A DNA stretch of 64,000 nucleotides, taken from assembly GCA_025642075.2 (NCBI GenBank), contig JAODUO010000132.1, forward strand, positions 379,001-443,000. The letters run 5' to 3'. The notes beneath the pieces are model-generated. The model was given only the letters and a program-made list of their open reading frames with translations. It ran no database searches and was not told where the DNA came from. Source of the stretch: Ridgeia piscesae (taxonomy: Eukaryota > Annelida > Polychaeta > Sabellida > Siboglinidae). This document shows positions 1 through 55,190 of this stretch, piece by piece. Both the position numbers and the translations under genes were made by a program. Position 1 is the first letter of the stretch. Each line of letters starts with the position of its first letter.

Positions 1-2975
1 CTATCCTAGGAGCATCGAGGGCTGATGAGGCAGGTTAACATGGGAACAATGGAAAAAGAGTCGCAGCCATTAGTCGGGGTAGAGTTCCTGTCAATGACAG
101 GAGGTACGCTCTGGTCTTGGATGAATAAAATGCCAGTGATAAGAAGCAGGTCAATTAATAAGGGCAGATTAATCTGGCTGGGTATAAAAAGTAACTCTGA
201 GATTGTCAATTAAATGGGTTTTAGGTCCAGTTGGTTAATATAACTAATAGTTCCAGCGTCAACAAAGTCAGTGACTATTACATCATGAATTATTAGAGAT
301 ACCTCTAATCATTGGTGATGTAAAAAGTATAGTTCTGGTAAAATAAAAAGTTATTTATAGATGAATGATGCTGAGATTTTAGATCAATTATTATAGATTT
401 AGTTCTGTTAAAAATATAAAATGTAAAGAGGAATGTAGTTAGAAACAAAATAACGTGGCACGGACTTGTGGAATGGGAGATGACACTGCCATAAATATGG
501 AGCCCAGCAGAAGAAGACCAATGCATGAAACAAGACCTGAGAATGGCTGGCTTGAACAGCCACTGAATGGATGGCCATTGCAGATGAGAGAAGATAGCAA
601 GAGGCAGAGAGGGAGGGAGAGCGAGAGGGGGTGCAAGTGAGAGCGACAGAGCAACGAGGGAGAGAGCCAGAAAGAGAGAGAGAGAGAGGAGGAGGAGGAG
701 GAAAGAACTGGTAAAAAAGTAGAAGCTGGGTACTGGGTGACATGCCCCTCCCACCCCGCAAGGGAGCATGGGGAGAAGAATGTTGGTAATTTAAAAGGCG
801 CTACAATTCTGCTCTGGTACACAGACTACATACAATGTCATAAGTGTGATTTTGGAATTGCCAGTTATGTTTCTGGTGACTGGAAAAATACAACAGTTCT
901 TGTCTTTGATGAATAACATTTCTCAAATTTTGCAATGGTCTCTTAATAATTAATTTCTAATAATATGTTAGTGCTCATTGTGGTCTGTAAAATGTTTCAG
1001 TAACCATACAAATAAAAATGTTCTTGTCTTAATTAAATTTCAATTATTACAATATGATTTTCGCATGTTTGATTACGATATTCTTAAACTTCACAACACA
1101 TAAGCAATCAAACTACTTTTCCACATAAATCCCGAAACCTCTACGCATCGTTAAAGTGACAAGACATAAAACTAGGGCTCATCGGGTCGGATCTGATCAG
1201 AAGGCATCGGATCATGTTGTTGGCCAAAGATTCAACGAGTAAATCCCTCTCAATAGGTCCTGACAAGATGAAAATTGTGTTACAAATAGTTCAGACATTG
1301 CCAACCGAGCCAGTCAATCTGAAGAAGGCTTTATATATCAAGCTGTGATGCAAGATGTCAGTCGAGATGGGAAATAATGTCAACTGTGTCGTAAACAAAC
1401 AGAGCATGTGATAATCAGGATGTAATGATTCACAAACACATTGCATGAACTGTGACCTTTTCACAATGCAATAAGCGTTGTATTTAAATTTTAAGTACTT
1501 TCATTACTATACAAAGGTTCATTACGTTGAAGATTACAAAAATCACACACTGGAAACAACTCCACCAGTTTCCCACTATTACTAATAGTAAAAATCAAAA
1601 AGTCAAAGGTAACACGTAAATCATTATATAAATAGCATAAATGATTTGATTATTTTTACATTGTTTCTAAAATTAAAAGTGTTATAAATAGCACCACCAT
1701 CAGCTGTAGCCACGAGCAGGAGGGGCGATAACTACGCGAGTTGGTGTAACTGCTTCCAAAAACATGTATATCGCCGTAGGTATCACAATACAAATTTGAT
1801 ATGATGATACACATCGTATGGTGGCTTCAGTATACGTCACATCCTTGTAACAGTGAATTCACTTCCCACTGCAGCAGCTAGAGGCAATATATTAGTTCCA
1901 GACTTTCACCGCATGTTGCTGTACACAAGCAGTCATTCCTCCCTACCATCAACACACCGTACGTTTTGTAGAACACATAGATGCACACACAGTCAGTCAG
2001 TTGACGAACTATCATGTGACATATCCATGTTCTCGTCAAACCCGTGAAAAATAATTCATGCATCGAGCATCAGTTAGGAGTGTAATAGGTTTATCAAGTG
2101 TCACCAATGTGACATATTCTAACCTACAGACCAGCACACAACCGTCCACTACCACGATCCAGCCGAGATCAAAGGATTGAGGAGACCAACGTAATTATGT
2201 TGTCGAGGAACAATTAGTGAACTGAGTGCAAATGGACTTTCAATTTATTAACCAGATATGATTATGTAATATACTACACCTAAGCTCACTGGTCAATGAG
2301 TCACAACACAAATAAAGTTTTTGCTAAATCAATTGTATTGATTTGTTTAAAACTTAATCTAAATGAGTTTCATTGGTGTACATGAATTAAGACATTTCAA
2401 ATGCTCTAATATAAGTAATGTTTATTTAAAATTACATGGAAACTGAAAATTTTCAAATTCATCAGTTTAACCATTAGTGCTACACTGTATGTTCTACAAG
2501 AAACCATTTCAATAGGATATCAAATAAAAGATGAAGATTTATTATTTAGTCTGGCATTTAAGGACATGAAGCAGTCTTTGCGTATGCCATAAAACAAACA
2601 CATTTTAATTCAACGTCACTCTATTTAACAAATACTTATTCTGAACAATATTCACTCTTAAAATAATGACTGCTCAACGCAATTTACATCTAACATCATG
2701 AATTCTCCATGCTGCATTCACACACAGCATATGCAGATTTATATTTGTAATAAGGGCATTTATAATAGCACAAATCGACTTCAGCCCAACACATGGACAC
2801 ACCAGTCATCACACATTTAACTAATCGTTCAAGGAGCACATCACAATGACACTTAATGCATTTATCGCAGATAAACATCATGTGTGGTCCAACAGATTTC
2901 GCGATCCTGATACAATGCAGGTGCACACTGTCAGCGAATTTGTGGCAACGAGAATATTAAGTTAAAGGTACTGAC
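1..2975. other. No gene seen; probable NAXD intron (3' side)
   Basis: AT-rich sequence lying 3' of the last visible NAXD exon on the minus strand. It contains a short GA/GAG-rich run near 668-705 and no recognisable exon or transposon protein. The C-terminal NAXD exon (expected to encode a conserved T-T-T-x-D-M segment) was searched for by eye on the minus strand and not found, so it probably lies beyond the left edge. Confidence 0.5.
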
Positions 2976-46893
<43,918 letters not shown>

Positions 46894-47042
46894 CTGAAAG
46901 CAAAGCAAAACAAACAACACCAAGTCTGGAGGGGCATCAGATTTCACTGTTGGTCATTTGGTGTGGGTCAATTTTAAATTAGCATAATTTTGTCAAATGT
47001 ACTGACAGACTTGTCCTCTATGGAATGCAATCATATAATATA

Positions 47043-47734
47043 CAATATATATATATATATAAATATATATATATCTTTCTGCAAAGTATCGATGTTACTA
47101 ATCAGAACCATTTATTGACGTGTAAAGAATGCACCAAAGATGTAGATGTTTTAGTGAAATATTTACAAATTATTCAGAAAATTATACAAATTCACATGGC
47201 AAACAGATGCACTTGAATTCTACCAAGTCATGTTAAAACCTGTGACTGTGTCAGTGTAAAACAAGATCCAACATATTAAATCCATAAATGTAATATATTA
47301 AGCACCACAGCTTGTCTGATAACTTTCCAGAAGTGATCTAGTCTACATCTCCATCACTGATATTCCCGACATGGCACACTGTACAGTCATGTGGTCTGTC
47401 TTAACTGTCAAAATGTCTAAAAACATGATTCCCTTGTTGTAATTTCAGACAAATAACTTTGTTGCAGGTCTGCAGAGTGCATACGTCTTTAATTCCCTGT
47501 GACATCTAACTATGTACGTATCTAATGCAAGACCCAGCAATATATCGAAATCAGCATTCACTTAAACCTAGCAGTTGGCCTATATTATATAGTTACCAGG
47601 TGATAGCTTGCACACTCCATGAATATTGATGCATAATTGCATACCCTTGATCTTGCAACATCTAGCTCTGCTAATCTCATGACTTATGAGAACTGAGTGG
47701 AACTTCAGCTACAATTCCATGTTTGTAAGATCGG

Positions 47735-47788
<54 letters not shown>
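47043..47788. repeat. Two short (TA)n tracts (47043-47073, 47742-47788)
   Basis: Microsatellite runs; the sequence between them and up to 48.1 kb shows no exon that I can recognise. Confidence 0.85.
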
Positions 47789-47789
<1 letters not shown>

Positions 47790-48124
47790 TATTTATTCAC
47801 GATAACTTTATAAAATGTAAATTTTCTCCCTAAGGGTCGTGATTGCTAATGCAAGTGTATTGTAGAACATAATATACATGCCCTAAACAATTTGATCTTT
47901 ATACATTGCGTAATGCGTTAAAATATAGTGGAAAAAAATTGTATAACATAAAAAATATACTGAATAAATATTTTTTAAATAAAATAACAATAAAATAATA
48001 ATAAATAGATCAATTATAAAAAAAAGATAAATAGCATTATATACAGTTATTGTGTCTTCTTTCACCTGTTGTGTAAATTAATTAATACGATATGCGCATA
48101 TTTAATTAAAACAAACTCCAATGC

Positions 48125-48275
48125 ATATTTCGTTGTTTCTCGTGTTTGTGGCGCTCCCGCCAAAATGTTCTCTTCCGCGCACACCGACATCCAGTAGATG
48201 GCGTTAGTTGAGGCTCGAGCTGATGCCTGGGATCGGTTCGACTGTCGAGTCTTGTTCGAGTGGATTGCCTAGATG
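48125..48275 (-). promoter_or_regulatory. CpG-dense patch with E2F-like site, candidate NAXD promoter/first exon
   Basis: About a dozen CpGs in 150 bp, set in AT-rich DNA. On the minus strand it contains TTTTGGCGGGA (48155-48165), an E2F-type sequence. It lies 1.2 kb upstream of the first NAXD exon found. No TATA box or start codon could be tied to it, so promoter status is inferred from position and composition. It could instead serve a divergent plus-strand gene. Confidence 0.35.
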
Positions 48276-50405
48276 AGATTTGACGGGTATGAAAATATCG
48301 TTACAAATTACCTGATGTCATTCTTATTTCTTGACTTAGTAAGCGCGGATCGCATTCAAATTAGATGATGATGTCGTGCAATCGAACATAAAAAGATTCC
48401 ACCAAGCAGAAGTCTAAATTCGCCAATGAACGAAGACAAGAGCGAAAGAAATTGTCACACATCGCGATAGACGCGTTACAATACTAAATCAGACGCTATT
48501 GTTGTAGAGCACTCAGCAAGAAGCTCGCTCAAAGCTTTAAGCCAGATTATGGAAGCTAAACAGTTCCGCAAGAAGATTGCAGATGAACATATAACTGACG
48601 GCAAACATGTAAAAGTGCTTTTTATATTTATCATTTAATACATCTTTCCAGTTAAAATAACTGTTCTATAAGCACATAATTAGGCTAGCATTACACCCTC
48701 ATCCCACCATCCTTCCTACTTGCCCCATTTCTTCCTTGCTCTCCGCCCTATCCTATGGCTGTGTCCAAGCATACAGCAAGAATCTTATGTCAAGTTTATG
48801 TAGGGGTGTATCACATACGCATGTACAACCATGATAGACTTGTTGTCAATTGTTCCTGACTGTTCATATATCCATGCTTATTGTATTAATTCCAGCATGT
48901 CTACTATGTTGATAGTTTTCATCCGCGTGAGCCAGGGGTCATTCCGCTGCAGTACAGTTCCTCTAGCTGAATATCTCCGCAAAACATGGAACTGAGCGGA
49001 GTCAAACCATAAAATCATAGAAATATTGATCAGCCATTTCTGCGTCAGCCATATGATAATGGCGTAAATACCCGTCTCAATTTAAAGATGGGTAGCCGTA
49101 CACGACTGGTGGGATTCCCAATTTTAATGTATAATCACACATTCGCATCATGTACATATATGAGCAACATGTGGTTGAAATAACCCCAATTTATATAACA
49201 TGCTAAAAGACCGATCACACTCCTCGTGGCCGACATTATTGGCTGAGATTAAAAGAGGAGTTTTGCAAAGGGATGTTCCAAGGGTACTGCCGGGTGGTAC
49301 TGATGTAATCATTTGCAGCAACCCCTGGTGTGCGAGGATGACATTTTTATACACATATATTGGGCATAATTTTCCTTGATTCCATCTGGTAGGCCTACTG
49401 ATCATAATTGATTATAATAGTATATATTGATTTCAAAGCTTTAATAAAATAATAAAATACGATAACTTTGATTACTAAATCTTTTGAAACTAATACATTT
49501 CAGGAGTTTCCTCTAATAACGGACAAGTACAATTATGTAAACGACCCAGTCATGCGAATGTCACTCTCCCTCCCAACCAAACACCACCCAATATAGCGTT
49601 CTAAACACGCGCAGGCGTTTCAACATTCAATGAAACAGTCTCGTTAACACCTCTAAGCAACAAGAAAACGATGGTTCGGTACATGTTTGCTAATGTACAT
49701 GTAGGCCTATATATTTATACTTATTGATGCAACATTTATCTAGTTAATCTGCTTATGGTACTTGTTAATAATTACCTGACCGGTACACACAAGACGTCAT
49801 GATAATTGTTATACTGGCTATTATTACAGTTGTTATCGAGTTATCGTCTTATTATCGCCCACGCCAATTGTATTTTAATCCCTCAAGAATATTTGTATTT
49901 TAGATACATTTTAATGTATTTGACCCCATGTCTGGATGGGACAAACACAGAATAATTGTGGATTTAGACAGGTTAACAGTTTGCACTTAATTAAACATAA
50001 TAGACAGGGCTTTAGCAGCTAACCGCCCAGACACAGTCAGCATTCTGGATGTTGGAAATATGACCAGTCATTCACACCATACTGACAGAGCAAACAGTAC
50101 AGGTGGGGCTGTGGCTTCTAAAATTACAAAGCAAGATGTTAAGGGATGCTTATCTCCTGCAATGCTTCCAAGGGACTGACACAATATAACTTGTACTTTG
50201 TACTAAGCAGGAGGGTGAGGGGATGTGGCTTCTCTGGGAAGAGAAGGTATTAATTAGGGAAATCTGACTGAATATTTATTTAACTGAAATGCTCAACAGT
50301 AATAGAAAATGAATACCTCGATTATTATTACATTTAATAGATTACTTCTAATATTGCCATTTTTATCTGTCTAATATATTTGCTTGCAACTGTTCATATG
50401 AAAAA
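48276..50405. other. No gene seen
   Basis: Upstream of NAXD. Minus-strand frame 49148-49405 and others show no recognisable domain. Confidence 0.4.
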
Positions 50406-50411
50406 AATGTA

Positions 50412-50492
50412 ATCATGAGAAGTAATCGTGAGTACTCGAGTACAAGTACTCAAAAAGTACTCGTACTCGAGTATGATTACTCCATCTCTAAT
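50412..50492. repeat. Imperfect palindrome of ACTCGAGTAC words
   Basis: TAATCGTGAGTACTCGAGTAC on the left pairs imperfectly with GTACTCGTACTCGAGTATGA on the right around AAAAA, then TACTCCATCTCT and a TA run. It is probably a decayed terminal piece of a DNA transposon. Confidence 0.55.
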
Positions 50493-50856
50493 ATATATAT
50501 ATATACATATATGCCTGTATATAAATATATTATACACATACACATATATATATATATATATTGTAGGACAAAATCAGATGTCATAGAAACATTACCTCAA
50601 ACTAAAGTTAATGTCGAGTGTAATGTTTTAGTTATTTCAATCTGGTCATCAAATTCTAAACAGCAAGTCTGTGGACACTGTAAAAAACGTTTCCGACATG
50701 GCACAGTTACATGTATTATTTTATTGAAATGTGGAATATAACAACAACCATTTTGTTACGTGGAATTAAGCAACTAAAAATGCAAATTCATAACGGATTT
50801 TCATCCGATTAAATTAACTGCGCCATCTGTTGATATAATATGGGTCTACTCTAGTC

Positions 50857-51805
50857 GGATCCATGACATTTTGGTAAAGGACACTTTGGTAATGGACATT
50901 TCGGTAACAGACATTTCGGTAACAGGACATTTCGGTAACAATTAAGACATTTTGGTAACAAGACATTTTGGTAAAACTACTGAAAATAATCAGAGTCCAG
51001 TCTGCTATATTTGGATGTAACCTGTTGAGATGTCAGTCAGTTAAACCATTTGTAAATTAGGATGGTCCAGACATAGAACTTAGCTTTCTACCAGTAGTCA
51101 GGCAAGGTGTAAAGTAGTGCTTGCCTCTGAAGCGAACATGGCTTCCAAATAGCAGTGGTGGTGGCTAAAGTGTTCAACCACTACAGTAAATCACTGGCTA
51201 GCAGGACATATCTAAATCCAGACACACATAAGGTGAAGCTATACATGTGAACATGGAGCTATCAACAACAACCAGGGGAAAAGCAAAGCTATTGTGGAAT
51301 GGCTATACCAAGCATACAGAGAAAAATGACATGATAAGGTGGTGTTGCACATGTGCAAGCAAGCACTGCCCTGCTAGTGCATACACCGACTTGCTACCAG
51401 CATATCCAGTGTTAAAAACTGACCACAACCACTATCCTGAACCTATGATGCTAGAGGTTGACAGATGCCTTACGGAAATGCGTATACGTGCTGCTTTAAG
51501 TAATGACCCGGCAGCTCGTATTTATGCTGACAACATCACAGCATTGACAGGTGCAGCTAAGGCGATTTTACCGAGTTTGATACGTGTAAGTTTAAAAAAT
51601 ATATGCCTTTATAGAATATTTATTGGTTTTGCCAAAATGCCATGCTACCAAAATGTATGTTACCAAGATGTCCTGTTACCAAAATGTCCTATTACCGAAA
51701 TGTCTAGTTACCGAAATGTCCTATTACCGAAATGTCCTGTTATCGAAATGTCAGTTACCAAAACGTCCATTACCAAAGTGTCCTTTACCGAAATGTCTGG
51801 ATACC
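50857..51805 (+). mobile_element. Mutator-like element with FLYWCH gene remnant, 949 bp
   Basis: An exact 9-bp duplication ACTCTAGTC flanks it (50848-50856 and 51806-51814). The ends are inverted repeats built from tandem 15-16-mers of the type GGACATTTCGGTAACA: about seven copies at 50866-50985 and about eleven, inverted, at 51635-51798. Inside is one open reading frame with a FLYWCH zinc finger, as carried by some MULE transposases; the transposase core is absent. The 9-bp duplication, the long repeat-rich termini and FLYWCH together point to the Mutator superfamily. Confidence 0.82.
51253..51585 (+). CDS. FLYWCH zinc-finger exon of a Mutator-like transposase, truncated
   Basis: ATG at 51253 opens 111 codons up to a consensus splice donor CGT|GTAAGT at 51586. 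Residues about 8-62 form a FLYWCH-type zinc finger: R-G-K-x-x-L-L-W-N-G-Y, then I-R-W-C-C-T-C, H-C-P-A-S-A-Y-T, and D-H-N-H-Y-P-E-P with Cys/Cys/His/His ligands. Downstream D-R-C-L-T-E-M-R..A-R-I-Y resembles the linker before the MULE catalytic domain. After the donor the frame runs into the terminal repeat, so the DDE core has been deleted. It may be expressed only as a DNA-binding fragment, if at all. Confidence 0.7.
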
Positions 51806-52010
51806 ACTCTAGTCTAGTCACTCAGTCGGAAATTCCCACTCGGTCAGTGCAGACATTCCAAAAACACTATCTGGGCCTGTTTTGCATAAAGTGTGCAGAA
51901 ATGGTAATGTAACATATCAAGAATAAATATAGAACTTGTATATTTTTGTTTGGAATGATTAATTTAGCAGAACATTTCTGATACGTTGTAGCGCTTACTT
52001 AGCACTTTTG

Positions 52011-52375
52011 GGGGCATACTAAAAGGCGGGCCACAATTGGCAAACCGCGCGGAAACGGCAGACCAGATTCACCACATTCACAAAGATGCCACCGATCGGT
52101 ACGCTCCATGTTTACGTGGGGGCCCTTTACGTGCGTTGTTCTAGTTGGCGCCTTATAGTTGCTGTTTTTACGGTGTTCTTGCGATGTTGCGATGTCTTTC
52201 AATAATAACATACGTGTAATAAGCAAATTTAACTACAATACTACAAGTTAGCATATATGCATGTACAATGTTTGAAAGCCGAAATAATAAATCTTTGATT
52301 TGTTGTTTGTTTGTTTTTATTTTCACCAACACAGTAAGAATTCTTAGTATTACTATTTCGCTTCAACAATGACAT

Positions 52376-52426
<51 letters not shown>

Positions 52427-53572
52427 TGTGTAATACAATGTATATACCATCATGTACTGCATATATAACATTTATATAATAAATCTTAACATGCATATGA
52501 CTGTATATGGCCTATATTCATATTAATATTTTAATGTTATTAAATTTATTTAAATAAGTTGTATTTTATTAAACTTTTATTAATATTGTTTATGTTATTA
52601 AATGCTTTATTGATATACTTTAGTTTTTTTATATGGATGTAATGTTCCGGAATTAAGTTATTTAATTGAATTAAAATTGAATTCAGATGTCCTCACCAAA
52701 TGCCTTACTTTTTATATGTTTTTTATATAATTGTTTTATTAATATACCTATAGGTCATATCAGTATTATAATTTTGATGGGGGGGTGATAAAACGAGTGT
52801 GATTGTAATAAGTAGCAGATATACTAATGAGTCTCAGTGCTAGTAATAACTAGACCTACAATTAACGTACACTTGTGAAGAGATAATGTCCATCAACATT
52901 CAGATGTCCTCACCAAATGCCGGCATCCAATAACAAGTGTATAATGTCCTATGAAAACAAAGACAGCTAGCCTCAGATATAACGTCCATTATTTTAGTGA
53001 AGTACATTCTATTAAATAACCCTCAATAACACGAACTACTCACCCACCCACTAACGAATATGCAGCTATCAGTGCAATCCGAGATCGATCAATCCACATA
53101 TAAGCCCTTTCACAGTAGATCAAAGAACACAAAAAGATGGCTGGAGCCTCAGAATTCCTCACCTGCCAGGTGACCGTTTCGGTATTCATTAACGGGAATT
53201 AGTGCCCTATGAACACATGTACTCTTAGGCGAGTCATTACATCAAACGATTTAAATAAACCGATAATATGCAGCTGCCGTCTATCATCTATAACTATGTG
53301 GGACTTCTGTTTTTTGACTGAGCGAATACTCGTAGAGTTAATTAGTAAGGCCTAACACTTTGATTTATTTCTAGGATTTTATAAATACAAGTAATACCAT
53401 TCGGTATTACATTTAGAATTGTTAGTACAATACAATAATAAAGTCTCCAATATTTACGATCGGACGCGCAAACAACAACAAAGCTCGTAAACACGATCGG
53501 TGGCATCTTTGTGAATGTGGTCTGCGGTTTCCGCGCGGTCTGCCAATTGTGGCCCGCCTTTTAGTATGCCCC
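52011..53572. mobile_element. Mutator-like non-autonomous element, 1562 bp
   Basis: Exact 9-bp duplication GCACTTTTG at 52002-52010 and 53573-53581. Long terminal inverted repeats of about 90-100 bp begin GGGGCATACTAAAAGGCGGG on the left and as its complement on the right. They share CCACAATTGGC, CCGCGCGGAAAC and CACAAAGATGCCACCGATCG. A 9-bp insertion (AGATTCACC) distinguishes the left arm. The interior is AT-rich with no transposase, a (TA)n tract at 52378-52422 and a 24-bp direct repeat starting ATTCAGATGTCCTCACCAAA at about 52683 and 52899. Superfamily assignment rests on the duplication length and TIR type. Confidence 0.8.
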
Positions 53573-53675
53573 GCACTTTTGGCACTTGCCCTTATTTAAT
53601 CTTATAGTTGTAATGTCATTCACTAGGTAGCGCTACTGTGCCATTAGAAAATATTCGTTCAAATTATCGGATAAA

Positions 53676-53990
53676 ATGCCCAAATTGTGTAATTTCTGGG
53701 TGATGTACAGGTTCAATTTTTTTAGTAGTGCACACCCAAACCATACATATACTATCAATGACCAAATTATCTACCAACACCATATATTACGTGGTCGTGC
53801 GCCTTCTAGTCAAACCCGTTTGTACAGCCTGTCGCGACATAATTTATTTCTTAGAAAAGAGGTAGTTGTAAATACGGAATTGTTTGCAGTTGCTAATAAG
53901 TTACAATTGCGTTTTTTAAATAAGTACATTTCTTTAAAAAGCCATCTTATGTATACAAATAATAATTCTGTAATTTGTAGTCAAGTTTAA
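53676..53990 (+). other. Unassigned 104-codon open frame upstream of the LINE
   Basis: An ATG-started frame just left of the PHD-encoding LINE segment, rich in Asn, Leu and Tyr. I recognise no domain. It may be a 5' part of the retrotransposon or chance. Confidence 0.25.
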
Positions 53991-54029
53991 CTTCAATTAA
54001 AAATCAATATTAATTTGAATATATCCAGA

Positions 54030-55190
54030 CGAGGATGACACAAATACCCTTGGGTGGTGTCTGTCAACAATTTGTAACATGGAAACACAAAGCAATGTGT
54101 TGTGATACTTGTAATACCTGGTTCCACACACAGTGTGAAAGCTTTGGAGACACATTATACGATACAATGCAAAATTCAAACACATGGAATTGGCTTTGCC
54201 TAAAATGCGGACTGCGTAATTTCGGTAGTACCCTGTTTAATTATGAACATTGAACATTCTGAAAACATATATCAACACATCTCACATTCAAAATAATGAC
54301 AATTCCATTCAACCTCCGTTAACACCAGCTGGGTTAGGACGCCCACTTTCATAAAGTTACCATATAAAACTAAAAAAACCCACTGAGAATCATCAACCTA
54401 AACTGTCAATCACTAAAGAACAAGAAAGCTGATTATTGGCACTGTATCCTGGCTTAGTAATAGCATATCAGATACTGAATATTTCTCTGACAAATTTAAT
54501 GTTTATAGAAAGGACAGAACTGAAGACCAGAGTGGAGTAGGGGTATTTGTTGCAATAAATTCTGATCTGATTAGTGAAGATGAAATTGAATTAGAGACTG
54601 CAATTATTTGGATAAAGATCTGCTTAGCTGGTTGTAAACTGCTTCATATAAGTGCCTACTATAGACCGAATGTAAATGATGAAAACAACAGAACAGTTCG
54701 AAATATCATTAAACAAAGTAAACCAGAACCAACACATATTCATTGGAGGAGATTTTAACTTCCTAGGATGGGATTGGCATAACGAACTGTTAAAAATGTA
54801 TCACTTCATGAAATATTCTAAAAACATTCTTGATGACTGGCCTTGTACAAATTATACATAAATCAATAAGGGGAGATAACACTCTGGACCTAATGACAAT
54901 CCTACTAACAAACCAAAACAGAGGTACTACCAGGAATTTCAGACCATGACTGTTACTACACAGAACTAGACATAAATCCAATGAAACATAAACAGAAACC
55001 TAGATATATTCCCCTTTCCAATAAGGCAGACTGGGGAAATTTCAGACCACAAATGAAAAAGGAAACAAAACTGCAAAATTGATATGAACAAAACAATGCA
55101 AATACATTATGGTATAATTTTGGGATACCATTGTCAAAGGAGCTGAAAGTGTCAAGAAATTAGTGAGGGGTACATGGGCTGTTCATATGG
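54030..55190 (+). mobile_element. CR1-like LINE fragment: PHD finger plus endonuclease
   Basis: At 54035-54253 a PHD-type finger reads WKHKAMCCDTCNTWFHTQCE then WNWLCLKCGL; the usual first Cys-x-x-Cys pair is damaged (one Cys remains in GGVCQQ). From about 54380 frames combine into an apurinic-like endonuclease: RIINLNCQSLKNKKADYW, GVGVFVAINSDL, ISAYYRPN and HIFIGGDFNFLGWDW (the G-G-D-x-N catalytic segment), then a linker toward the RT. PHD plus endonuclease is known from CR1-like retrotransposons. Frameshifts and loss of the RT show it is dead. It abuts the pseudogene at 55.2 kb. Confidence 0.8.

Noticed and set aside
1690..1740. Minus-strand SPLLLVATADGG frame considered as the missing last NAXD exon
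   Set aside because: After the first residues nothing matches the expected T-R-x-C-N / T-T-T-x-D-M pattern, and phase and splice sites do not fit.
2696..2926. Cys-rich minus-strand frame next to the NAXD exon
   Set aside because: It does not continue the NAXD exon and has no recognisable family; the cysteines do not form a spacing I can assign.
51999..52226. Minus-strand frame with HLCECG..PIVARLL
   Set aside because: It is simply the terminal inverted repeat of the Mutator-like element; the same peptide is encoded in the right arm at 53.5 kb.
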